A stretch of 64,000 nt of DNA from Streptomyces sp. MMG1533. GTDB lineage: Bacteria > Actinomycetota > Actinomycetes > Streptomycetales > Streptomycetaceae. The stretch covers positions 1 to 64,000 of the forward strand of contig NZ_LGDG01000217.1 of NCBI RefSeq assembly GCF_001279775.1. Direction: 5' to 3'. Both the position numbers and the translations under genes were made by a program. Shown here one piece after another: positions 8,577-15,436 of this stretch. Positions within the stretch are counted from its first letter, which is position 1; every line of letters begins with the position of its first letter. The notes beneath the pieces were generated by a model. That model made no database searches. It saw only the letters and a program-made list of their open reading frames with translations, and was not told the origin of the DNA.

Positions 8577-8608
8577 CGGATGACCGGGAGCGTACGTAAC
8601 TTCGAAGC

Positions 8609-9886
8609 ATGTCTCCCGCCAGTACCGGGGCGTCCACCATCGTGGGCGCCGCAGCCTCTGCCCCAGTCGTCGACTCCCGCATGACCCCGGGCGGTCCCGG
8701 TTACCGCCGGATGAGCTTCGCCCTCTTCCTCGCCGGTGTCGCGACCTTCGCCCTCCTCTACTCCACACAGGCCCTGCTGCCGCTGATCTCCGGCGACTTC
8801 GGCGTGGCGGCGAGCGAGGCGAGCTGGACGGTGGCGGCCGCGACCGGCGGACTGGCGGTGTTCGTCCTGCCGATGAGCGCCCTGTCGGAACGCTTCGGGC
8901 GCCGTACGGTGATGACGGCCTCGCTGGCGGTCGCGGTGACCGTCGGGCTGCTGGTCCCCTTCGCGCCCTCGCTGACCGCGCTGGTAGCGCTGCGGGCGGT
9001 ACAGGGTGCCGCGCTGGCCGGGCTGCCCGCCTCGGCGACGGCCTACCTCGCGGAGGAGGTCACCCCGAAGGCGCTGGTCACCGCGATCGGCCTGTTCGTC
9101 GCGGGCAACAGCGTCGGCGGGATGAGCGGCCGGGTCATCACCGGCTGGGTCGCGCAGGAGTGGGGCTGGCGGGTCGCCCTCGGCGTGATCGGTGCGATCG
9201 CGGTGGGCTGCGCGGTGGCCTTCCGGCTGCTGCTGCCCGCCCCGAAGCACTTCGCGCCGGGCTCGCTGCGGCCGCGGGTGCTGGCCCACACGGTTCGCGA
9301 CCACCTCTCCGACCCGCTGCTGCGCCGGCTGTACGCGATCGGCGCGCTGTTCATGACGGTGTTCGGCGGCGTCTACACGGTGATCGGGTACCGGCTGACC
9401 GAGGCCCCCTTCGGGCTGCCCCAGGGCGTCATCGGCTCGGTCTTCCTGGTCTACCTGGTGGGTACGGTGTCGGCGTCGACGGCCGGACGGCTGGTGGGCC
9501 GCCTGGGCCGCCGGGGTGCGCTGTACGCGGCGGGCGGTACGACGGCCGCGGGTCTGCTGCTGTCCCTGGCCGACTCCCTCCCCCTGGTCCTCCTCGGCCT
9601 GGTCCTGATCACCGCGGGCTTCTTCGCGGGGCACGCGGTCGCCTCGTCGGCGGTCAGCAAGACGGCGACGAAGGGACGGGCGCAGGCGTCGGCCCTCTAC
9701 CAGTCGGCCTACTACGTCGGCTCCAGCGCGGGCAGCACGGTCGGTGCGGTCGCGTTCCACGCGGGCGGCTGGGCCGGGACGGTGGGCGTCGGGGTCCTTG
9801 CGGTGCTCGGCGTCGTGACCATCACGGTGTTCGGGTCGCGGGCGGCGCGGGTCACCGCGCGGCGGAGCCCTGTGCCGGTCCACTGA
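8609..9886 (+). CDS. MFS transporter, DHA1/YnfM-like
   Basis: A 425-aa major facilitator superfamily transporter with about 12 membrane helices. After a 35-residue cytoplasmic N-terminus the first helix is SFALFLAGVATFALLYSTQA; the loop between helices 2 and 3 carries the MFS motif SERFGRRTVMT (about residue 95), and helix 5 holds GNSVGGMSGR. It most resembles drug:H+ antiporter-1 proteins of the YnfM type (efflux of sugars or drugs). Divergent from the LysR gene that probably regulates it. A repeat-rich intergenic region follows. Substrate unknown. Confidence 0.9.
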   Translation: MSPASTGASTIVGAAASAPVVDSRMTPGGPGYRRMSFALFLAGVATFALLYSTQALLPLISGDFGVAASEASWTVAAATGGLAVFVLPMSALSERFGRRTVMTASLAVAVTVGLLVPFAPSLTALVALRAVQGAALAGLPASATAYLAEEVTPKALVTAIGLFVAGNSVGGMSGRVITGWVAQEWGWRVALGVIGAIAVGCAVAFRLLLPAPKHFAPGSLRPRVLAHTVRDHLSDPLLRRLYAIGALFMTVFGGVYTVIGYRLTEAPFGLPQGVIGSVFLVYLVGTVSASTAGRLVGRLGRRGALYAAGGTTAAGLLLSLADSLPLVLLGLVLITAGFFAGHAVASSAVSKTATKGRAQASALYQSAYYVGSSAGSTVGAVAFHAGGWAGTVGVGVLAVLGVVTITVFGSRAARVTARRSPVPVH

Positions 9887-9900
9887 CGTTTCCCGTCCCT

Positions 9901-10013
9901 GGGGCTGCGCCCCCAGACCCCCGCTTCGGCCTGAACGGCCTCGTCCTCAAACGCCGGACAGGCTGATTTCAGCCCCTCCGGCGTTTGAGGAGCGGGGTCC
10001 GGGGCGGAGCCCC
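9901..10013. repeat. Dispersed Streptomyces intergenic repeat
   Basis: Nested inverted repeats follow the MFS gene: a 13-bp perfect pair at 9945-9957 and 9978-9990 (CTCAAACGCCGG type), a small hairpin inside it at 9961-9974, and outer GC-rich arms at 9901-9921 and 9994-10013. I recognise this CTCAAACGCCGG-containing unit as one found many times between genes in Streptomyces chromosomes. It can act as a terminator for the MFS gene. The rest of the gap before the sigma-factor gene shows nothing else distinct. Confidence 0.75.
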
Positions 10014-10168
10014 GGATGGACGGGAAAGGGTAGGGGCGGCGGGGGCGAGACCTATTGACCTGCACGTTCACCCACTCGGCACGCCATTGTCAGTGCCCTG
10101 CGATAGCTTCAAACGTGCTGGGCGCAAAGACGCGTGCGGACAGGGACGGCCACAGGGGCGGGTGGACG

Positions 10169-11179
10169 ATGAGCGACACGGCGACGACGGATCTCGACGT
10201 CAGGCTGGAGAAACACCGGACGGAGCTGACGGGGTACTGCTACCGCATGCTCGGCTCGTCCTTCGAGGCCGAGGACGCGGTGCAGGACACGATGGTCCGG
10301 GCCTGGCGGAGCTACGAGAAGTTCGAGGGCCGCTCCAGCCTCCGCTCCTGGCTGTACCGCATCGCGACGAACGTCTGCCTGGACATGCTGACGGCCGGCA
10401 ACAAGCGGGCGCGGCCGATGGACCTCACGGATTCCACCCCCCTCGCCCAGGCCGCCCTCTCCCCCCGCCCGGACAACACCTGGCTGGAGCCGATGCCGGA
10501 CTCGCGCGTGCTGCCCACGACCGACGACCCGGCGGAGGCGGCCGTGGCCAAGGAGTCCGTACGGCTCGCCTTCATGGCCGCACTGCAGCAGCTCCCGGCC
10601 AAGCAGCGCGCGGTGCTGATCCTGCGCGAGGTGCTGGCATGGAAGGCGAGCGAGGTAGCCGAACTGCTCGACACCTCGGTCGCGTCGGTCAACAGTGCGC
10701 TGCAGCGGGCCCGGGCGACGCTCGCCGAGCGGGAACAGCGCGGCGCCGACGCGGCCGTATCTGACCCGTTGGACGAAGAGCAGCAGAAGCTGCTCGACCG
10801 ATATGTGGCGGCGTTCGAGGGCTATGACATGACGGCTCTGACGGCGCTGCTGCACGAGGACGCCGCCATGACGATGCCGCCGTTCGACCTGTGGCTGACC
10901 GGCCCGTCGGACATCACCGGCTTCATGACGACGCTCGGCGCCCCCTGCGCGGGCTCACGTCTGGTGCCCGTCCAGGTCAATGGTCTGCCCGGGTTCGCCC
11001 AGTACAAGCCGGACCCGGAAAAGGGCGGCTTCACTCCGTGGGCGGTGCAGGTCCTGGAGATCTCAGACGGCCGGATCACCGGGTTCCACTGCTTCCTCGA
11101 CACACAGCGCTGGTTCCCGCTGTTCGGGCTGCCCCTCCATCTCGAAGCGGAGACCGACCAGGTCGAGGAGGGCGTGTAG
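10169..11179 (+). CDS. ECF sigma factor with SnoaL-like C-terminal domain (SigG type)
   Basis: A 336-aa ECF sigma factor. Sigma region 2 covers about residues 18-85 (YCYRMLGSSFEAEDAVQDTMVRAW), region 4 about 150-200 (LPAKQRAVLILREVLAWKASEVAELL), and a C-terminal NTF2/SnoaL-like domain about 215-330 (LLDRYVAAFEGYDMTALTALLHEDA). This resembles M. tuberculosis SigG-type sigma factors, in which the extra domain is thought to control activity in place of a separate anti-sigma factor. The ATG at 10169 is chosen over the frame opening at 10055 because GGGTGG lies just upstream and homology begins there. Its 3' end overlaps the antisense STAS gene by 117 bp. Confidence 0.9.
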   Translation: MSDTATTDLDVRLEKHRTELTGYCYRMLGSSFEAEDAVQDTMVRAWRSYEKFEGRSSLRSWLYRIATNVCLDMLTAGNKRARPMDLTDSTPLAQAALSPRPDNTWLEPMPDSRVLPTTDDPAEAAVAKESVRLAFMAALQQLPAKQRAVLILREVLAWKASEVAELLDTSVASVNSALQRARATLAEREQRGADAAVSDPLDEEQQKLLDRYVAAFEGYDMTALTALLHEDAAMTMPPFDLWLTGPSDITGFMTTLGAPCAGSRLVPVQVNGLPGFAQYKPDPEKGGFTPWAVQVLEISDGRITGFHCFLDTQRWFPLFGLPLHLEAETDQVEEGV

Positions 11180-11449
11180 GCCCGGGTCGGCATCCCGCAG
11201 CCGGATCCGGCCTCCGGCCCGCCGGGCGGCGAGCTCGAGCCGCGCCAGCAGGTCGACGGTGCCGAGCCCCGGCGGCCCGAGCCCTCCTGCATCGCACACC
11301 ACGACCCCGGCACCCCCGGCCTCCAGCAGCGCCCGCACGTCGTCGCACAGGCCGGTCACCTCGTCCCTGGTGACGGGGCCGTTCAGCACGAGTACAGCGG
11401 GTGTCATGGCGTCCACGAGCGGTAGACCGGCGGGGCGGGCGTAACTCAT
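11063..11449 (-). CDS. STAS domain protein (anti-sigma antagonist-like)
   Basis: A protein of about 128 aa with a STAS domain: VLVLNGPVTRDEVTGLCDDV, then a strand VVVCDAGGLGPPGLGTVDLLARLEL where other family members have the phospho-acceptor Ser/Thr (here within GLGTVD), then RIRLRDADPGLHALLDLVGL. Starts at ATG 11449 (GGGGAGGA upstream) or ATG 11407 are possible. The last 39 codons lie opposite the end of the ECF sigma-factor gene, and the stop is well inside it. STAS proteins of this class bind anti-sigma kinases; no partner kinase is nearby, so the role is open. Confidence 0.7.
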   Translation of the reverse strand: MSYARPAGLPLVDAMTPAVLVLNGPVTRDEVTGLCDDVRALLEAGGAGVVVCDAGGLGPPGLGTVDLLARLELAARRAGGRIRLRDADPGLHALLDLVGLRFEMEGQPEQREPALCVEEAVEPGDPAV

Positions 11450-11592
11450 CGCGGCCGGCGTCCTCCCCTGCGGTCCGCCGACCGGGATCCACATTGACCC
11501 GCCGTCCCCCTTCCCCGAAGGGTTGCCTGCATGCCCCACGTATCGACACCGCCCTGGATACCGCACGCCCTCCCCATCTCTGAGGAGGCTCC

Positions 11593-11664
11593 GTGCAGGG
11601 AGTGCTGACGGGCTTCGCGGTGATCGCCGTCGTCATCGGTGTCGGCTATGCGATCGGGCGGGGC
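11593..11664 (+). pseudogene. 5' fragment of a split AEC-type transporter gene
   Basis: The first 24 codons, from GTG 11593 behind the strong TGAGGAGG at 11581-11588, encode a short start followed by a hydrophobic helix (GVLTGFAVIAVVIGVGYAIG) that I recognise as the amino terminus of Streptomyces auxin-efflux-carrier family transporters. Sequence then changes abruptly to an MFS protein in the same frame. The matching carboxy terminus of an AEC protein lies 3.5 kb downstream at 15176-15337, so the native gene has been split by inserted DNA. Confidence 0.75.
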
Positions 11665-12933
11665 CGGATTGCAGCCCTTGCAGGCGCATCCGGACCGAGC
11701 CGGCGCCGGGACCCTGGAATCATCGCGGTACTCGGTGCGTTCGTCCTCAACGGCGCGCTGCTTGGCTCGTGGGCGCCTCGGGTGCCCGCGCTGGCCGCGC
11801 AGATCGGTGCGGACGAGGGTGCGCTGGGGCTGTCCCTGCTCGGTGCCAGCGTAGGTATGATCGCCGCTTCGATTCTCGCCGGTCGGCTGTGCGCGGCGTT
11901 CGGCGCGCGCGTCGTGATGACGGTGTCCGGCGTTGCCGGGTCCGCAATGCTTCCGGCTCTGGGACTGGCGAGGTCGCCCGCGACGCTCGGCCTGCTGCTG
12001 ATCGCACTCGGCGCAATGGTCGGCGTGATGGACGTGGCGATGAACGTGTCCGGCGTGACAGCGACCCGGCGGACCGGCCGGGCGATCATGCCGCTGTTCC
12101 ACGCGGCCTTCAGTTTCGGCACTCTGGCCGGTTCGGTCGGCGCTGCGGTCGCGGCCGGACAAGGGTTGGCACCGAGCCGTCATTTTGTCATCGTCGCGGT
12201 GATCTGCGGCGGTGTCACCGTCGGCATCGCCCGCTGGATTCCCGTCGAGGAACTACTGAGGGCGCCCGCAGAGAGCGGGCGCGCCGGGCGGGCACCGTTC
12301 AGGCGACCGGCGCTGTGGCTGCTCGGCGGCGTGGCACTGTGTGCCTCGATAGCCGAAGGAGCGGCCGCGGACTGGTCAGCGCTGTTCGGTGTGCAGGAGC
12401 GTGGTCTCAGCGAGGCCACCGGCGCCCTGATCTACTCGTGCTTCTCGATCACCATGGCGTGCACCCGCTTGTGCGGTGAGGCGATCCAGCGTCGTTGGGG
12501 CGCACCACGGATGCTCATCGGGGGCGCGGCGATCGGTGGGCTGGGGCTGGCCACCGCGGTCATGGCGCCGTCGCCGGCGCTCACCTTCGCCGGCTTCGCC
12601 GTCGCTGGTGTCGGTTTGGCGTACGCGTCTCCCGTCGTCATGGAGTTGAGTGGCGCGGCCGGGCGACGGGCCGATGGGGGCGGTGGTGAGCGCGAGGTTG
12701 CGTTTGCGACAACCATTGCCTACAGCGGGTTCTTGCTCGGCCCTCCGATGGTGGGCGGGGTCGCCGAGCTGACCAGCCTGCCGGTCGCGCTCGGCGCTGT
12801 CGCGGTGCTCGTGTGGTTGATCGGCCCGCTGACTCTGGCCGCGGGTGCTTTCCGGCGCAGGGAGTTGTCGTCGGCCGAGGAGTCAGCGGCGAACCCCGCC
12901 CGGGGCACAGCGATCCGGCGCAAAAGGGGCTGA
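11593..12933 (+). CDS. MFS transporter (YbjJ-like) fused to an AEC amino terminus
   Basis: Residues 1-24 are the AEC-derived helix; from about residue 45 the protein is an MFS transporter (IIAVLGAFVLNGALLGSWAPRVPAL as helix 1, then GALGLSLLGASVGM, GAMVGVMDVAMNVSG and MPLFHAAFSFGTLAG), close to the YbjJ group. No ATG, GTG or TTG occurs in frame between codon 24 and the first MFS helix, so MFS translation must use the AEC start and ribosome-binding site. The 446-aa product thus has one extra membrane helix, which could invert the topology unless it is cleaved or not inserted. Codon choice is less extreme than in neighbouring genes, in line with acquisition by transfer. Function (efflux or sugar/drug export) is inferred from family only. 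Confidence 0.8.
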   Translation: MQGVLTGFAVIAVVIGVGYAIGRGRIAALAGASGPSRRRDPGIIAVLGAFVLNGALLGSWAPRVPALAAQIGADEGALGLSLLGASVGMIAASILAGRLCAAFGARVVMTVSGVAGSAMLPALGLARSPATLGLLLIALGAMVGVMDVAMNVSGVTATRRTGRAIMPLFHAAFSFGTLAGSVGAAVAAGQGLAPSRHFVIVAVICGGVTVGIARWIPVEELLRAPAESGRAGRAPFRRPALWLLGGVALCASIAEGAAADWSALFGVQERGLSEATGALIYSCFSITMACTRLCGEAIQRRWGAPRMLIGGAAIGGLGLATAVMAPSPALTFAGFAVAGVGLAYASPVVMELSGAAGRRADGGGGEREVAFATTIAYSGFLLGPPMVGGVAELTSLPVALGAVAVLVWLIGPLTLAAGAFRRRELSSAEESAANPARGTAIRRKRG

Positions 12934-13035
12934 TCCCGCCGCCACGGTCGTGGGTGCGGGGGTTCGTCAGGGCTGCGGGGTGCCCGGATCTCGGACAACC
13001 CGACCTTTGAAGGAGCCGTCCTGAACGGGCATGTC

Positions 13036-13173
13036 CTGGAACACCGGCCAGTCCGGATGCCGCTTGCGTCCCGGATGCCGGGCCCGACGCTCGACCTTGG
13101 GCAGCAGTGGCTCGATCACCACCCACAGCTCGCCATCGACTTCCCATGGCTTCGGCGGCCACTTGGATGCACC
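13036..13173 (-). pseudogene. IS5-type transposase remnant
   Basis: The minus strand encodes GASKW followed by KPWEVDGELWVVIEPLLPKV and RRARHPGRKRHPD, the conserved amino terminus of IS5-family transposases (DUF4096). After about 46 residues the similarity ends and the frame runs on into unrelated sequence to a stop near 12967. The catalytic DDE part is missing, and no terminal inverted repeats were found. The remnant fills the 250-bp gap between the MFS gene and the CGNR regulator gene and marks past mobile-element activity in this insertion. Confidence 0.75.
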
Positions 13174-13183
13174 GAGGTAACGA

Positions 13184-13759
13184 TCACTCCGCTGATCTGG
13201 GGTTTTTGCGCTGGTTGGCATTGAAGCGCGCTTTCTTCTGACGATTCCCACACGTGTTCATGTCACACCATTTGCGGGTGCGACTTTGGCTGGTGTCGAA
13301 GAAGGCGGCTTGGCAGGTTGGTGATGCGCACAAGGCCAATTTTCCGTCTCGTTCGCCCGCGATGATGCTGATCGCGTCGGCGGCGATCACGCTGAGGGCA
13401 TCTTCCACGCAGGAAGCCGAGTTGAGCCGCCATCGCCGCTTACCCTCGGGCGTCAGGATCGCCGCGGCCCGCCCCTGAGCGCTGCAGTCATTGATGACTT
13501 GGACAGCAGACGCGGGGAGAGCGTCCTGGATCGCGGCCGCTGTCGCGGCGGCATGAATCGACTCCCTCAGTTCCCGAGCGAGGTCGAGCTGGGCAGTGGT
13601 GCAGGAGTCCACGGCGAGGCCGTTCACTGCCAGCCAGTCGATGAGTCGGTGCGGCGTGGGAATGCGCTCCACAGCGTTGCCATGACGCTCCGACAGAGTC
13701 CCCGTGAAGCTGGTCGCCAGCACGGTACCGAGGCGGAAGTCAGGGAACCCAGCACGCAT
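13184..13759 (-). CDS. CGNR zinc-finger transcriptional regulator
   Basis: A 191-aa regulator with an amino-terminal ABATE domain (HRLIDWLAVNGLAVD near residue 37, an arginine-rich helix ARELRESIHAA, and a stress-type sensing core) and a carboxy-terminal CGNR zinc finger: CASPTCQAAFFD then WCDMNTCGNRQKKARF, with four cysteines as metal ligands. The ATG at 13759 follows AAGGTGG at a good distance. It is divergent from the epoxide hydrolase gene, and a palindrome matching one before that gene begins three bases upstream of its own start codon, suggesting autorepression. CGNR proteins are DNA-binding regulators; the ligand is unknown, perhaps an epoxide or related electrophile. Confidence 0.88.
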   Translation of the reverse strand: MRAGFPDFRLGTVLATSFTGTLSERHGNAVERIPTPHRLIDWLAVNGLAVDSCTTAQLDLARELRESIHAAATAAAIQDALPASAVQVINDCSAQGRAAAILTPEGKRRWRLNSASCVEDALSVIAADAISIIAGERDGKLALCASPTCQAAFFDTSQSRTRKWCDMNTCGNRQKKARFNANQRKNPRSAE

Positions 13760-13761
13760 GG

Positions 13762-13820
13762 AACCACCTTAGCTGGTTGCACGTCGACAGGAAGGCACGG
13801 TAGAACCGTCTTAGCCGGTT
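13762..13820. promoter_or_regulatory. Two palindromic operators between CGNR gene and epoxide hydrolase gene
   Basis: Two 17-bp imperfect palindromes of form AACCRNCTTAGCYGGTT stand at 13762-13778 and 13804-13820, with starts 42 bp apart (four helical turns). A further half-match (AGCCGGTT) follows. Their position between divergent genes points to the CGNR protein as the binder; this is inference. Confidence 0.7.
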
Positions 13821-13862
13821 CGCGATGGTTCGCAGCCGGTTCCACGACGGTCAGGAGGTCTC

Positions 13863-15035
13863 ATGCCCCGTCCAACCAGCGAGGTGCAAGCATTCGAAGC
13901 CCACGCAACCGACGCCGACCTCGACGATCTGCGCGCGCGACTGGCCGCGGCGCGACTACCGGAGGCTGAGACGGTCTATCGCGCCGCGCCCGACCCTCGC
14001 CGATGGGAACAGGGCGTTCCTCTCGCCGACCTCGTCGATGTCGTGAACTACTGGCGCACCGGGTACAACTGGCGGTCGTTCGAAGAGCGCCTCAACGGGA
14101 TCGGCCAGTTCCGCACGACCATTGATGATCTGGGAATCCACTTCCTGCACCGTCGATCCGCGCGCGCAGACGCCACTCCTCTGATCTTGACGCACGGCTG
14201 GCCAGGCAGCATTGCCGAGTTCATCGATGTGGTGGACGAGCTGGCAGATCCGAAGGATGCAGACGCGCCGGCGTTCCACGTCGTGGTCCCGTCGCTACCG
14301 GGCTTTGGTTACAGCGACAAGCCGGCCACCACCGGGTGGGGCACCGAAAAGATCGCGGCCGCGTGGGTGGAACTGATGGGAAGGCTCGGCTACAGCAAGT
14401 TCGCAGCCCACGGCGGCGACTGGGGAGGGAATATCACCACGGTTCTCGGCGGCAGGTTCCCGGCGCACGTTCTCGGCATCCACACCTTGTTCGCGGAGGC
14501 GCCGCCCGGGTTGACAACGGACGGGCTGACGGCGGCCGAGCGCAAGTGGACCGAGGAAACCCGCGATTTCTGGCGCCACCGCGCGGCGTACGCGAAGCAG
14601 CAGGCGACCCGACCGCAGACCATCGGCTACTCGCTCGTCGACTCACCCGTCGGGCTTCTTGCCTGGATCCTTGACAAGTTCGCCGAGTGGTCGGACACCG
14701 AAGACAGCCCGTTCGAGATGATTTCCATAGACAGGGTTCTTGACGACGTCACCCTGTATTGGCTGACGCGGACCGGCGCATCGTCGGCCCGCATCTACTA
14801 CGAAAGCCACAACTCGCTGGACCCCGAACTTCGGGTCGACGTCCCGTCAGCAATCAGTATGTATCCCCGCGACATCGAGAAGTGTCCGCGCCCCTGGGCA
14901 CGGGAGCGGTACCGACAGATCGTCCGATGGAGGTCGCCCGAAATCGGGGGACATTTCCCGTCGCTGGAGGTTCCCGAGTATTTCGTCAAAGATCTGCAAG
15001 AGGGCCTCGCGGCAGTGCTGGCCGCTGATCGGTGA
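13863..15035 (+). CDS. Epoxide hydrolase (EHN type)
   Basis: A 390-aa alpha/beta-hydrolase with the epoxide-hydrolase amino-terminal domain (residues about 5-110, including YWRTGYNWRSFEERLN) and a catalytic domain with the oxyanion motif HGWPGS (about residue 111) and the nucleophile Asp186 in HGGDWGGN. The WP in HGWPGS and the Asp elbow are the marks of true epoxide hydrolases. It opens an epoxide to a diol in the cytoplasm. The ATG follows a perfect AGGAGG. Likely controlled by the divergent CGNR regulator through the paired palindromes. Codon use is less GC-extreme than the core genes nearby, consistent with import together with its regulator. Confidence 0.92.
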   Translation: MPRPTSEVQAFEAHATDADLDDLRARLAAARLPEAETVYRAAPDPRRWEQGVPLADLVDVVNYWRTGYNWRSFEERLNGIGQFRTTIDDLGIHFLHRRSARADATPLILTHGWPGSIAEFIDVVDELADPKDADAPAFHVVVPSLPGFGYSDKPATTGWGTEKIAAAWVELMGRLGYSKFAAHGGDWGGNITTVLGGRFPAHVLGIHTLFAEAPPGLTTDGLTAAERKWTEETRDFWRHRAAYAKQQATRPQTIGYSLVDSPVGLLAWILDKFAEWSDTEDSPFEMISIDRVLDDVTLYWLTRTGASSARIYYESHNSLDPELRVDVPSAISMYPRDIEKCPRPWARERYRQIVRWRSPEIGGHFPSLEVPEYFVKDLQEGLAAVLAADR

Positions 15036-15066
15036 ACGCGGCTCGGCGATGAGTGCAGGCAAAGGC

Positions 15067-15087
15067 GGCTCAGTGGGCTTCTGAGCC
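15067..15087 (+). terminator. Hairpin after the epoxide hydrolase gene
   Basis: GGCTCAG at 15067-15073 pairs with CTGAGCC at 15081-15087 across a 7-nt loop, 31 bp after the epoxide hydrolase stop. A short stem, so only a moderate candidate. Confidence 0.5.
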
Positions 15088-15175
15088 TCCCTGAGAGCTT
15101 CCGTGGGCACACCGAGTGCTACAAGCGAGGGACGTCAGCCATTCACGGGGCGTGCGCTTGCCTGTCTCCCATCGG

Positions 15176-15337
15176 CTGCTCGACCTGGTCGTGACGTCGG
15201 CGCTCCCGGCGGCGCAGAACCTGTACACGTACGCGTCCAGTCATGGCGTGGGTGAGCGGCTGGCGCGGGACTCGATCATGGTGTCGACGGTGCTGTCGGT
15301 GCCGGTGCTCGTGGTCGTCGCTGCTCTGCTCGGCTGA
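15176..15337 (+). pseudogene. 3' fragment of the split AEC-type transporter gene
   Basis: From LLDLVVTSALPAAQN to VLVVVAALLG and the stop, these 53 codons look like the carboxy terminus of an auxin-efflux-carrier family transporter (the TSALPAAQN motif and last helix are typical). The frame upstream of 15176 loses similarity. With the 5' piece at 11593 it brackets the inserted MFS, IS5-remnant, CGNR and epoxide hydrolase DNA. The ~300 missing middle codons are not in the window, so the insertion came with, or was followed by, a deletion. The following ~100 bp before the thymidine phosphorylase stop contain only GC-rich repeats. Confidence 0.75.
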
Positions 15338-15436
15338 ACCGGAACAGGGCCGAGAGGGCCGGGGCCTTCGACAGCCCCGGGTCGCAGCGACTCGGGCCAC
15401 CCTCCCGGCCACCCGGCCCCGGCCCCCTCCCTCGCG

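Noticed and set aside
8546..9883. LysR protein extended over the opposite MFS gene to 763 aa
   Set aside because: The extension is antisense to a clear MFS transporter and has Arg/Pro-rich shadow composition; the LysR domain starts at 8545.
9945..9990. Attachment site or novel small RNA after the MFS gene
   Set aside because: The unit matches a common Streptomyces intergenic repeat and no integrase or tRNA is near.
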